A stretch of 59,725 nucleotides of DNA from Citrobacter sp. wls619 (GCF_005281345.1 NZ_SZXJ01000054.1:1-59725), one strand, 5' to 3'. Counted from the stretch's first letter, positions 1-7,152 are shown. The notes: generated from the sequence alone by a model not told the origin. Program-made: numbers and translations.

Positions 1-497
1 TCGGCTGGCTACCCGCCATTATGATCAGTCACGGCTACAGTGAAGCGCAGGCGGGCTCGCTGCATGGTTTGCTGCAACTGGCGACCGCAGCGCCTGGGCT
101 ACTGATCCCCCTTGTCCTGTATCGGTTTAAAGATCAGCGCACTATCGCCGCACTGGTCTCGTTAATGTGCGCTATTGGCGCTGCCGGGTTTGCTGCCATG
201 CCCGAGCAGGCGGCCCTGTGGACTGTGCTGTTTGGCTTTGGCTCCGGTGCCACGATGATCCTCGGCCTCACCTTCATCGGGCTACGTGCAAGCTCTGCGC
301 ACCAGGCTGCCGCGCTATCCGGCATGGCGCAATCTGTCGGGTATTTACTGGCCGCGTGTGGGCCACCGATGATGGGGAAAGTTCACGATCTTAACGATAG
401 CTGGCAGGTCCCGCTGGTTGGCGTCGCGCTGCTCGCTCTCATCATGGCCGTGTTTGGCGTCTGTGCAGGACGCGAGAAAGAGATCGCCAGCGCGTAA
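1..497 (+). CDS. nimT: NimT (YeaN) MFS transporter, C-terminal part
   Basis: Major facilitator superfamily exporter of the inner membrane; the E. coli homologue YeaN/NimT is linked to 2-nitroimidazole export and belongs to the CynX/NimT family. The reading frame is open from base 3, so the gene is cut by the window edge and only about the last 160 residues are present. The visible part has four to five hydrophobic segments and the family stretch GWLPAIMISHGYSEAQAG, matching YeaN almost residue for residue from memory. It ends with a short polar tail (REKEIASA). It converges on the amidotransferase gene, with a hairpin between them. Identification is secure; the promoter and the N-terminal half are outside the window. 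Confidence 0.9.
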   Translation, partial: GWLPAIMISHGYSEAQAGSLHGLLQLATAAPGLLIPLVLYRFKDQRTIAALVSLMCAIGAAGFAAMPEQAALWTVLFGFGSGATMILGLTFIGLRASSAHQAAALSGMAQSVGYLLAACGPPMMGKVHDLNDSWQVPLVGVALLALIMAVFGVCAGREKEIASA

Positions 498-503
498 TAC
501 ATC

Positions 504-528
504 GGGCAGGCGAAAAACCAACCTGCCC
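504..528. terminator. Hairpin between convergent nimT and amidotransferase genes
   Basis: A 7-bp perfect stem (GGGCAGG pairing with CCTGCCC) encloses an 11-base A-rich loop. It lies between two convergent genes. No strong T-run follows on either side, so termination efficiency is uncertain. Confidence 0.5.
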
Positions 529-533
529 AGTGG

Positions 534-1241
534 TTATCCTCTGGCCGCGCGCAGCAGTGCCTGGACGAGCGGTACAGGCTTTCCTGCCAGCGCCCCTCGT
601 TCGTGCTGAAAAAGCGTCCCTACATAAAACGGATGGGTCACCAGTTCAATTGCGCGAACATCACCCGCGTCATCCCAGCCCGTTACTCGCAGATCGCCGC
701 TTTCAAGCTCAGCGGCAAAGGCTTCCGACACGCCATAGTTGCAGTGATACCCTTCTGTAATGACATCCCGTCCATAGGCTCTGGCGATCAGCGTATTCGC
801 ACGCAGTTCAATATCATCCGTCTTTTCGACCAACGAGCAGGTCAGTGGTGCAATCACCATACGACCCGTGGTCTCTGTTTCCGCATGCGCGGCATCACGC
901 CAGCCCAGCACATTGCGAGCATACTCAAGAATGGCATGCTGAAAACCGCCACAAGTGCCCAAAAATGGAATACTGTTTTCGCGTGCGTAACGTACTGCCG
1001 TCAGCGCGCCTTCCGGATGCTGGTAAGGACTGCCGGGGACCACCCAGATGGCATCATAGCCGACTAAATCTTCACCACTACTAATATCAGATGTGGTGAG
1101 CCAGTCATAATCAGCCACTAATTCCAGAACGGCGGCAGCATCATCGATAGCAAGGGGAATGGCCTGGTGCGCCACAATATCGGGGCTGTAATCGCCCACC
1201 AGCGCAATGCGAAGCGTATCTTTAACAGGGGAAATTTCCAT
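534..1241 (-). CDS. Class I glutamine amidotransferase-like protein related to the CTP synthase C-terminal domain
   Basis: A 235-residue cytoplasmic protein with the flavodoxin-like class I amidotransferase fold, without any synthetase domain. The nucleophile elbow is visible as FLGTCGGFQH near residue 95, with Cys as the expected nucleophile, and a VVPGSPY loop lies upstream of it. Near the C-terminus, HPFYVGTLFQHER aligns with the CTP synthase segment HPWFVACQFHPEF. The usual catalytic His-x-Glu therefore reads Gln-His-Glu, and the His is shifted by one. NCBI calls this family 'CTP synthase C-terminal region-related (seleno)protein'; this copy uses Cys. Substrate and partner are unknown. 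It is inserted between nimT and yeaO, which are close neighbours in K-12. Confidence 0.75.
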   Translation of the reverse strand: MEISPVKDTLRIALVGDYSPDIVAHQAIPLAIDDAAAVLELVADYDWLTTSDISSGEDLVGYDAIWVVPGSPYQHPEGALTAVRYARENSIPFLGTCGGFQHAILEYARNVLGWRDAAHAETETTGRMVIAPLTCSLVEKTDDIELRANTLIARAYGRDVITEGYHCNYGVSEAFAAELESGDLRVTGWDDAGDVRAIELVTHPFYVGTLFQHERGALAGKPVPLVQALLRAARG

Positions 1242-1325
1242 TAACTTTCCTTATGTCCAGACAATGAGGGACAACATAAGGAGCCTCAGCCTACCGATTT
1301 TTTGTTGTTATCACAATCCCTTAAA

Positions 1326-1356
1326 TTGAGAGTCTATGTGGCCAAAATGCTATAAT
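1326..1356 (+). promoter_or_regulatory. Putative yeaO promoter with extended -10
   Basis: A consensus -10 TATAAT at 1351-1356 is preceded by TG one base upstream (extended -10). A possible -35 TTGAGA lies at 1326-1331 with a long 19-bp spacer. It sits about 70 bp before the yeaO start codon. The extended -10 is the stronger element. Confidence 0.6.
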
Positions 1357-1426
1357 GGTCACGTTTTACGATCTTATTTAACCGTAATGAAGACGAGTGC
1401 AGTGGCTTAACGGAGCGGATTAAGAG

Positions 1427-1774
1427 ATGAATATTCAGTGTAAGCGCGTGTATGACCCGGCAGAAAAAAGTGATGGCTATCGTGTTCTGGTCGACAGGCT
1501 GTGGCCACGCGGGGTGAAAAAAACCGATCTTGTTTTCAATGAGTGGGATAAAGCGCTGACGCCCTCGCCTGATTTACGTAAGGCATTCCACGCTGATGTT
1601 ATCGATTTTGCCCATTTCTCCGAGCAATACCGCGCAGAACTTGCCCTACAACAGCAGGAAGGCAAGCGACTCGCGGACATTGCCCGGCAACAGCCGTTAA
1701 CGCTGCTGTATGCGGCGAAGGATACGCAGCAAAACCATGCGCAGGTTCTGGCTGAGTGGCTACGCCAATTGTGA
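1427..1774 (+). CDS. yeaO: YeaO, DUF488 family protein
   Basis: A 115-residue cytoplasmic protein of the DUF488 family, function unknown. The family hallmarks are visible: RVYDP near the N-terminus, VDRLWPRGVKK at about residues 22-32, and LLYAAKD near residue 93. The length matches E. coli YeaO. The start at 1427 is the first ATG after the extended -10 promoter. It converges on yoaF with only a few bases between the stop codons. DUF488 proteins are often described as having a possible nucleic-acid or thiol role, but nothing in the sequence decides this. Confidence 0.9.
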   Translation: MNIQCKRVYDPAEKSDGYRVLVDRLWPRGVKKTDLVFNEWDKALTPSPDLRKAFHADVIDFAHFSEQYRAELALQQQEGKRLADIARQQPLTLLYAAKDTQQNHAQVLAEWLRQL

Positions 1775-1781
1775 CAGCTGG

Positions 1782-2030
1782 CTATTTGCCCGTTGCCGGA
1801 TGATCTCTGCGCCAAAGTGCCCATTCATCAATAACTTCACCACCGGGTAGCTTGCAATCCGACCTTACGCCTTGCGGTGTCTGCACCGCAATCAGCACGC
1901 CGCCCTTTTGCTCACAATATACGGATGCCGGGTTCGCCATGCCAATTTTCGGTGGTACGGGTGCTTCAGGTGATGTGGAACACCCCGCCAGCGCCAAAAT
2001 GCCGGGCACAACGATAGAGGCCAGTTTCAT
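1782..2030 (-). CDS. yoaF: YoaF, DUF333-family lipoprotein
   Basis: A small predicted outer-membrane lipoprotein of 82 residues, function unknown. The N-terminus MKLASIVVPGILALAGC is a lipoprotein signal ending in the lipobox LAGC, with Cys17 as the lipidated residue. A DUF333-type core follows (NPASVYCEQKGG and CKLPGGEVIDEWALWRRDHP), which matches E. coli YoaF. The start at 2030 was chosen over an upstream in-frame codon because AGGAG lies just before it and it gives a proper signal peptide. Two further cysteines in the core could form a disulfide in the periplasm. Confidence 0.9.
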   Translation of the reverse strand: MKLASIVVPGILALAGCSTSPEAPVPPKIGMANPASVYCEQKGGVLIAVQTPQGVRSDCKLPGGEVIDEWALWRRDHPATGK

Positions 2031-2216
2031 ATTCACTCCTGTTAAAAACGTTACTCTGGAAGAGTACCCCGACTCCCCACCTATCTCCATGTTTTACTGA
2101 CGTGTTTCAATCTCATGTCTACATTTTGACCCGGATAGCGTGTTTCATCTTTCCCTCCGATGTTCTATTATGCCGGCAATACAGGACTTATCAGCATTCT
2201 GGAGTATTTGCCTCTC

Positions 2217-3242
2217 ATGTCAGACATGATCCTCGCCCGAGTCTCACAATCATTAGCCACGGAGCAGTCTGTTGAGAGTCTGGTTCGGCAACTTCTGGAG
2301 ATGCTGGAGGTCGTGACTGAGATGGAGTCGACCTATCTTACTAAGGTCGATTTAGATGCGCGTCTGCAGCATATTCTGTATGCGCGTAATAGTAAGCAAA
2401 TGCAGATCCCCGAAGGGCTGTCGGTGCCGTGGGATGAGACTCTCTGCAAGCGCGCAATAGACGCAAACTGTCTGTATAGCGATAACGTTCCCGCGCGTTG
2501 GCCAGAATGTAGCGCCGCACGCGCACTGGAGATCACAACCTTTCTGAGTACTCCAGTCCACCTGCCCGATGGCACGTTCTATGGCACCCTCTGCGCCACC
2601 AGTCGTCAGCAACAGCCGCTAAGCGAACGAGGTGAGCAGGTATTGCATCTGTTCGCGGGCCTGATTGCGCAGTCTATTCAGAAAGAATCTTTGGTTGCTC
2701 AGTTACGTGAAGCAAATGCTGCGCTGATAGCCCACTCCTACACTGACGTTCTGACCGGGCTACCTAACCGTCGGGCAATATTTGAAAATATCGAAACCCT
2801 CTTCTCGCTGGCTCGCCACCTCAGACACAAAATTATTGTCGCCTATATTGATTTAGATGATTTCAAACTGATCAACGATCGTTTTGGTCACGAAGTCGGT
2901 GACCAGTTTTTGATCCAAATTGGCCAGCGTTTACGCCGTGGATGCAGTGAGAATGATATTCTTGGTCGTCTGGGCGGTGATGAATTTTTAGTCGCCAGCC
3001 TGTCAGTGGAAAACGAAATGTCGCCGTGTATTCGTTTGCAAAGCGTGAAAAACCACTTACAGCAGCTCATTTGCGGTGACTATGACCTGGGTGGAATCTG
3101 TTTGTATTATCCGGGAGCCAGTCTGGGCGTTGTGGAAATAGACCCGCTGGAGACAGACGTCAACTGTGCGCTTCATCTTGCAGACAGTGCGATGTATCAG
3201 GATAAGAAACGTCAGGATAAAACCGCTTTTGTCGTACATTAA
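2217..3242 (+). CDS. dgcP: DgcP (YeaP) diguanylate cyclase with GAF domain
   Basis: Makes cyclic di-GMP from two GTP. The 341-residue length equals E. coli DgcP. Residues about 15-165 form a GAF-type sensory domain (LLEMLEVVTEMESTYLTKVD, then LCKRAID and TTFLSTPVHLPDGTFYGTLC). A linker precedes the GGDEF domain, which begins at DVLTGLPNRRAIF and carries an intact LGGDEFLV active-site loop. No RxxD autoinhibitory site lies five residues before GGDEF (the sequence there is SEND). No membrane segment is visible, so it should be cytoplasmic; in Pseudomonas and E. coli, DgcP is linked to the cell pole. The start at 2217 matches the E. coli N-terminus. Confidence 0.93.
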   Translation: MSDMILARVSQSLATEQSVESLVRQLLEMLEVVTEMESTYLTKVDLDARLQHILYARNSKQMQIPEGLSVPWDETLCKRAIDANCLYSDNVPARWPECSAARALEITTFLSTPVHLPDGTFYGTLCATSRQQQPLSERGEQVLHLFAGLIAQSIQKESLVAQLREANAALIAHSYTDVLTGLPNRRAIFENIETLFSLARHLRHKIIVAYIDLDDFKLINDRFGHEVGDQFLIQIGQRLRRGCSENDILGRLGGDEFLVASLSVENEMSPCIRLQSVKNHLQQLICGDYDLGGICLYYPGASLGVVEIDPLETDVNCALHLADSAMYQDKKRQDKTAFVVH

Positions 3243-3289
3243 GCCCTGTTATGCTTAATCGTCTTAAAATTATTCTGGCAGATAAGTGT

Positions 3290-3388
3290 ATGCGACTCGG
3301 TATTATTTTCCCCGTTATCATTTTCATTTCCGCTGTCGTTTTCCTGTCCTGGTTCTTTATTGGCGGCTACGCCTCACCAGGAGCATAA
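3290..3388 (+). CDS. yoaK: YoaK small membrane protein
   Basis: A 32-residue single-span inner-membrane microprotein (MRLGIIFPVIIF then FLSWFFIGGY), nearly identical to the verified E. coli small protein YoaK. Its role is unknown; one hydrophobic helix covers residues 3-25. An earlier in-frame ATG at 3251 would add 13 residues, but the E. coli start corresponds to 3290. It lies directly downstream of dgcP and immediately upstream of yoaJ, and is probably co-transcribed with it. Confidence 0.8.
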   Translation: MRLGIIFPVIIFISAVVFLSWFFIGGYASPGA

Positions 3389-3390
3389 CG

Positions 3391-3465
3391 ATGAAAAAAA
3401 CAACGCTTATTATGATTGGCGTGGCCATTATTGTCGTGCTGGGAACGGAACTGGGCTGGTGGTAA
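3391..3465 (+). CDS. yoaJ: YoaJ small membrane protein
   Basis: A 24-residue single-span membrane microprotein (MKKTTLIMIGVAIIVVLG, ending ELGWW) matching E. coli YoaJ at nearly every position. Two positively charged N-terminal lysines followed by a hydrophobic helix suggest the N-terminus stays in the cytoplasm. GGAG lies about 10 bases before the ATG, inside the end of yoaK, so translation is probably coupled. Function unknown. A strong hairpin terminator follows. Confidence 0.82.
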   Translation: MKKTTLIMIGVAIIVVLGTELGWW

Positions 3466-3470
3466 CCCAA

Positions 3471-3500
3471 AATAAAGGCCACATAAATGTGGCCTTTATT
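3471..3500. terminator. Bidirectional terminator between yoaJ and yeaQ
   Basis: AATAAAGGCCACAT and its complement form a 13-14 bp hairpin with a very small loop. The stem has A-rich and T-rich flanks on both sides, so it can serve both yoaJ (+) and yeaQ (-). Confidence 0.85.
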
Positions 3501-3514
3501 GGCTGATTCGTTAC

Positions 3515-3763
3515 TTAGCTTTTGATTTTTCTGTAGATAAACAACACCACAATCGCGCCGATAATTGCCACGACAAAGCTGCCGAAGTTGAAACCATCAA
3601 CTTTACCAAATCCAAAGAATGTACTGATCCACCCGCCCACGACGGCACCAACTACCCCTAAGATAATGGTCATAAAGAAACCGCCGCCATCTTTCCCCGG
3701 CATGATCCATTTTGCCAAAATCCCCGCGATAAGACCAAAAATCACCCATGAAATAATACCCAT
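3515..3763 (-). CDS. yeaQ: YeaQ, GlsB/YeaQ/YmgE family stress membrane protein
   Basis: An 82-residue inner-membrane protein with three hydrophobic segments (about residues 2-19, 28-50 and 58-77). It shows the family's glycine-rich pattern: WIMPGKDGGG, then GVVGAVVGGW, then the RKIKS tail. The length and sequence match E. coli YeaQ. Family members (GlsB in Enterococcus, YmgE) are associated with general stress and stationary phase, but the molecular function is unknown. It is transcribed toward yoaJ and shares the terminator between them. A CRP-like site lies upstream. Confidence 0.93.
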   Translation of the reverse strand: MGIISWVIFGLIAGILAKWIMPGKDGGGFFMTIILGVVGAVVGGWISTFFGFGKVDGFNFGSFVVAIIGAIVVLFIYRKIKS

Positions 3764-3842
3764 TATTTTCCTCGCTTATGTTTTTACGTGAACGATTTAC
3801 TCGTTATATAAAAGCATAGCATAGCGCCGAAAAATTAAAATT

Positions 3843-3858
3843 TGTGATCAGTGTCACT
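3843..3858. promoter_or_regulatory. CRP-like site upstream of yeaQ
   Basis: TGTGA-TCAGTG-TCACT matches the CRP consensus TGTGA-N6-TCACA at all but one base. It lies about 80 bp upstream of the yeaQ start and about 165 bp upstream of the sigma-54 promoter of the divergent formate dehydrogenase gene. Confidence 0.45.
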
Positions 3859-3921
3859 TTGATTTTTCATCTTTATCTGATGTTTCATGAGGTTAAACCT
3901 CGCAAAAACGGTGATATTTAC

Positions 3922-3953
3922 TGACGTTTATCGTCATTAGTGTCAAATCGTCA
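3922..3953. promoter_or_regulatory. Inverted and direct repeats, candidate enhancer for the sigma-54 promoter
   Basis: TGACG at 3922-3926 and CGTCA at 3932-3936 form a perfect inverted repeat with a 5-base spacer. TCGTCA occurs at 3931-3936 and again at 3948-3953. The group is centred about 100 bp upstream of the predicted start site, the usual distance for an enhancer-binding activator. Its activator is not known; FhlA is the obvious candidate by family, but I cannot match a firm FhlA consensus. Confidence 0.4.
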
Positions 3954-4008
3954 GTCATTATTCTGCTATTTTTGCTTTCGCTCCCCGCCATTGCTGAATT
4001 TTCAATTC

Positions 4009-4024
4009 TGGCACAGTTTATGCT
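4009..4024 (+). promoter_or_regulatory. Sigma-54 promoter of the formate dehydrogenase paralogue
   Basis: TGGCAC-AGTTT-ATGCT fits the -24/-12 consensus TGGCAC-N5-TTGCA/T. The invariant GG is at 4010-4011 and GC at 4022-4023, with the required 10-base spacing. Transcription should start near 4036, giving a leader of about 88 bases. E. coli fdhF is also transcribed from a sigma-54 promoter activated by FhlA. Confidence 0.75.
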
Positions 4025-4038
4025 TTAACAGCCCGTCG

Positions 4039-4072
4039 CTACGACAAATCGTAGTCCGCGAAAACTCTCGCG
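4039..4072 (+). other. Two tandem hairpins in the leader of the formate dehydrogenase gene
   Basis: CTACGA-caaa-TCGTAG at 4039-4054 is a perfect 6-bp stem with a 4-base loop. It is followed by CGCGA-aaactc-TCGCG at 4057-4072. Both fall in the predicted untranslated leader, about 50-85 bases before the start codon. They could stabilise the mRNA or act as protein sites. Confidence 0.45.
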
Positions 4073-4123
4073 AGACTCCGTCTACAATTCGCGCTATTTC
4101 AGCATTTAACAGGTCTGTTATTG

Positions 4124-6271
4124 ATGAAAAAAATCACCAGTGTTTGCCCATACTGTGGGGCCGGGTGCAAGCTCAAGCTTGTTGTTGAAAATAACAAAAT
4201 CATCCGCGCTGAAGCCGCTGAGGGTGTAACGAACCAAAACCAGCTATGTCTGAAAGGCTACTATGGCTGGGACTTTCTGAACGACACTCGCCTTTTGACT
4301 CCCCGTCTGACCCGACCAATGATCCGCTATGAAAAAGGTGGGAAATTCACTCCCGTCAGTTGGGATGAAGCCATCCGCTACACCGCAAAACGCTTATCCG
4401 AGATCAAAAATGCCTATGGTCCTCGCGCCATCATGACGACGGGTTCATCTCGTGGAACCGGGAATGAGACCAACTACGTGATGCAAAAATTCGCACGTGG
4501 CGTACTCAACACCAACAATGTCGATTGCTGCGCCCGCGTCTGCCACGGTCCATCCGTCGCCGGGCTGCAGGAAACGCTGGGCAATGGTGCGATGAGTAAC
4601 TCAATTAGCGATATTGAAAACTCAAAATGTCTGCTCATCTTTGGCTATAATTGCGCCGATTCCCACCCGATTGTGGCACGCCGGGTGATCAAAGCTCGCC
4701 AGAACGGGGCAAAAATCATTGTCTGCGATCCCCGCCGCATTGAAACGGCCCGAATTGCAGACCAGCATCTGCAGTTGAAAAACGGGTGTAACATGGCGCT
4801 GGTCAACGCGTTTGGCCATGTGCTTATCGAAGAGCAGCTTTATGATCGCGAGTATGTACAAAAGCATGCCGAAGGCCTCGAAACTTACTGGGAAACCGTC
4901 AAGGATTACGCGCCCGAAGCCGTTGAACATTTAACGGGTGTGCCTGCACAGCAGGTTCGTCAGGCGATGCGTACTTTCGCTTCCGCCCCCTCGGCAACCG
5001 TGATGTGGGGAATGGGCGTGACCCAGTTTGGCCAGGCGGTTGACGTGGTTCGTGGTCTGTCGAGCCTGGCATTGCTGACCGGAAACCTGGGGCGTCCTAA
5101 TGTCGGCGTTGGCCCGGTGCGCGGACAAAATAACGTGCAGGGCGCGTGTGATATGGGCGTACTGCCGAACCAGTTCCCGGGCTATCAGGACGTTACCGAT
5201 TTCGCCGTGAGAGAGAAGTTTGCCAACGCCTGGGGTATTGACGTCAATCTGATGGATGACAAGGTCGGCACCCGGATCACCGAAGTCCCCCATCTGGCCA
5301 TCGAAGGTAAAGTCAAAGCCTACTACATCATGGGTGAAGATCCGCTGCAAACCGAGGCCGATCTGGGCCTGGTCCGTGAAGGCTTTAACGCGCTCGATTT
5401 TATCGTGGTACAAGACATCTTCATGACCAAGACGGCAGAAATGGCCGACGTTCTCCTGCCCGCAACATCGTGGGGCGAACACGGCGGCGTCTTTACCTGC
5501 GCTGACCGCGGATTCCAGCGGTTTGAACAGGCGATTGAACCTACGGGGGATGTCAAACGCGACTGGGAAATCATCAGTCTGCTGGCCACCGCAATGGGCT
5601 ATCCGATGCAGTATCAAAATAACCAGCAAATCTGGGATGAGATGCGCGAGCTATGCCCGCTCTTCTACGGCGTGACTTACGAAAAAATGGGTGACATGGG
5701 CCACATTCAGTGGCCATGTCCGGAGCTTGATCACCCAGGCACGCCCTATCTGTATGCACACAGCCAGTTTGATACCGCCAATGGCAAAGGTAAATTGTTT
5801 GCCGCACAGTGGCGTGCTCCTGCAGAAGTACCTGATGAAAAGTACCCAATGGTGTTATGCACCGTGCGCGAAGTCGGCCACTATTCGTGCCGCTCGATGA
5901 CCGGCAACTGTGCAGCATTGCAGGCCCTGGCCGATGAGCCGGGCTATGTTCAGATCAGTACGCGTGATGCGGAAAACCTCGGTATCCGTCATCGCGATCT
6001 GGTTTGGGTGAGCTCGCGTCGTGGCAAGGTTATCAGTCGGGCTGATGTCTCTGAACGCATCAATCCCGGAACCGTGTACATGACCTATCAATGGTGGATT
6101 GGCGCCTGTAATGAGTTGACCCAGGATAATCTGGACCCCATCTCGAAAACCCCGGAAACCAAATATTGCGCCGTCAATGTTGAGCACATCACCGATCAAG
6201 GTTGGGCGGAGAACTATGCCGCGAAATCTTACAGCGAGATGAAATCACGTCTGTGTGAGGCTATCGCGTAA
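4124..6271 (+). CDS. Formate dehydrogenase H (FdhF) paralogue, cysteine form
   Basis: A molybdopterin oxidoreductase of 715 residues, the same length as E. coli FdhF, which oxidises formate in the formate hydrogenlyase complex. CPYCGAGC near the N-terminus, plus Cys42 in LCLKG, bind a [4Fe-4S] cluster. Pterin-binding motifs include TTGSSRGTGNETNYV and GPVRGQNNVQGACDMG. FdhF has selenocysteine at residue 140 (TGA); this gene has Cys (TGC at 4541-4543) in NVDCCARVCHGPSV, and the adjacent catalytic His141 is kept. By eye it is only about two-thirds identical to E. coli FdhF, while neighbouring genes are far closer to theirs, so it looks like a paralogue. The ATG at 4124 was chosen over a TTG just before it. 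No partner subunits are adjacent. Confidence 0.88.
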   Translation: MKKITSVCPYCGAGCKLKLVVENNKIIRAEAAEGVTNQNQLCLKGYYGWDFLNDTRLLTPRLTRPMIRYEKGGKFTPVSWDEAIRYTAKRLSEIKNAYGPRAIMTTGSSRGTGNETNYVMQKFARGVLNTNNVDCCARVCHGPSVAGLQETLGNGAMSNSISDIENSKCLLIFGYNCADSHPIVARRVIKARQNGAKIIVCDPRRIETARIADQHLQLKNGCNMALVNAFGHVLIEEQLYDREYVQKHAEGLETYWETVKDYAPEAVEHLTGVPAQQVRQAMRTFASAPSATVMWGMGVTQFGQAVDVVRGLSSLALLTGNLGRPNVGVGPVRGQNNVQGACDMGVLPNQFPGYQDVTDFAVREKFANAWGIDVNLMDDKVGTRITEVPHLAIEGKVKAYYIMGEDPLQTEADLGLVREGFNALDFIVVQDIFMTKTAEMADVLLPATSWGEHGGVFTCADRGFQRFEQAIEPTGDVKRDWEIISLLATAMGYPMQYQNNQQIWDEMRELCPLFYGVTYEKMGDMGHIQWPCPELDHPGTPYLYAHSQFDTANGKGKLFAAQWRAPAEVPDEKYPMVLCTVREVGHYSCRSMTGNCAALQALADEPGYVQISTRDAENLGIRHRDLVWVSSRRGKVISRADVSERINPGTVYMTYQWWIGACNELTQDNLDPISKTPETKYCAVNVEHITDQGWAENYAAKSYSEMKSRLCEAIA

Positions 6272-6280
6272 GTAACCTGC

Positions 6281-6319
6281 GCATTTGCCTGAGTCGTACC
6301 TCCAGGCTCAGGCAAATGC
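6281..6319. terminator. Long hairpin between the formate dehydrogenase gene and the membrane protein gene
   Basis: A perfect 13-bp inverted repeat (GCATTTGCCTGAG with CTCAGGCAAATGC) encloses a 13-base loop between convergent genes. T-runs are weak, but the stem is very stable. Confidence 0.65.
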
Positions 6320-6326
6320 CATTGCG

Positions 6327-6971
6327 TTACTTCGCCAACTGCGGATCGTTAAACCGAATAGCCATATCTTCTGCCTGCTTATCCCGCGCCATAAAGTTAA
6401 AACTCATCAGAAATAGCCCAACCATAAACGGCAATTCGTACAGTTCTTCAATCAGATCGCCATACTGTGCGTTGTGAAGAAAGACGGGAGCCAGCAGACG
6501 ATGGTGCTCGACCGTGTCGGAGATCAAAAATGCACAGCTGGTGATCGCCAACAACCAGAGCGGTAGCGGCTCATTACGCAAGCGATTGACGATCTCCCGG
6601 CGCAGGTTCGCTGAAATCACTACCGGCAAGATAATCATGGCAATTAATACAACAGAGATAGCCCTGAATAACAACCTGGGCTGATCGGGAAAATAATCGC
6701 GCCCCCAACTGGTGCTTCGTCCCAGCAAAACTAACCACCACAGCGCGGCCCACAGCCAAAATTGCTTCTCGCCATCAGGACGCGAAAAAGGCCGGATGTA
6801 GCAGAAAGTAAACACGGCACCAAAAAACAACCAAAGCGCCTGACCATTTTCAATCCATCTGACGACGCCGCCGTTTAACAAGGGGAGATTCAAATTGGCA
6901 GTAAACGGGATCACCGCAGTGACCAGCCCCAGCAGGAGTGTTGGGAATGTTAATCGGGTATCAAGTTTCAT
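6327..6971 (-). CDS. Uncharacterised multi-pass inner-membrane protein
   Basis: A 214-residue membrane protein that I do not recognise. About six hydrophobic segments are visible: PTLLLGLVTAVIPF, then ALWLFFGAVFTFCYI, FWLWAALWWLVLLG, LLFRAISVVLIAMIILPVVI, LPLWLLAITSCAFLI and LPFMVGLFLMSF. Polar loops carry SRPDGEKQ, and DTVEHHRLLAP lies before the last span. The C-terminal tail is charged. The ATG at 6971 gives a usual membrane N-terminus; an in-frame GTG two codons earlier is possible. It is convergent with the formate dehydrogenase paralogue and is not present at this place in K-12. No functional motif supports a specific role. Confidence 0.65.
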   Translation of the reverse strand: MKLDTRLTFPTLLLGLVTAVIPFTANLNLPLLNGGVVRWIENGQALWLFFGAVFTFCYIRPFSRPDGEKQFWLWAALWWLVLLGRSTSWGRDYFPDQPRLLFRAISVVLIAMIILPVVISANLRREIVNRLRNEPLPLWLLAITSCAFLISDTVEHHRLLAPVFLHNAQYGDLIEELYELPFMVGLFLMSFNFMARDKQAEDMAIRFNDPQLAK

Positions 6972-7119
6972 AAGCACGATGTTCTGTTAAATGAAAGACA
7001 GCCGATCATAACCCCAGCGAATTTTACGCCATTAGCAATCTATGCGATCTTCTTAAGGTTTTCTTAAGAAAACTTTTTTACAGAAAATGAACGCAAAAAC
7101 TATGCTTCATGAATAAAAA

Positions 7120-7152
7120 AACCGCATCGCGCGTTGACGGCGCGATGCGGTT
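7120..7152. terminator. Bidirectional terminator downstream of yoaG
   Basis: AACCGCATCGCGC pairs with GCGCGATGCGGTT (13 bp) around a 7-base loop. On the minus strand it is followed by a run of six T, a textbook end for the yeaR-yoaG transcript. Confidence 0.88.

Noticed and set aside
603-1067. 154-codon open frame on the plus strand opposite the amidotransferase gene
   Set aside because: It has no ribosome site or recognisable motif, and the minus-strand frame shows clear family motifs.
4541-4543. Possible mis-sequenced selenocysteine codon in the formate dehydrogenase paralogue
   Set aside because: The codon is TGC, not TGA. A single-base error cannot be wholly excluded, but the overall divergence of the gene fits a true Cys paralogue.
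4931-5629. 232-codon open frame opposite the formate dehydrogenase gene
   Set aside because: It is a shadow of a strongly conserved coding sequence, with composition typical of the antisense of GC-rich codons.
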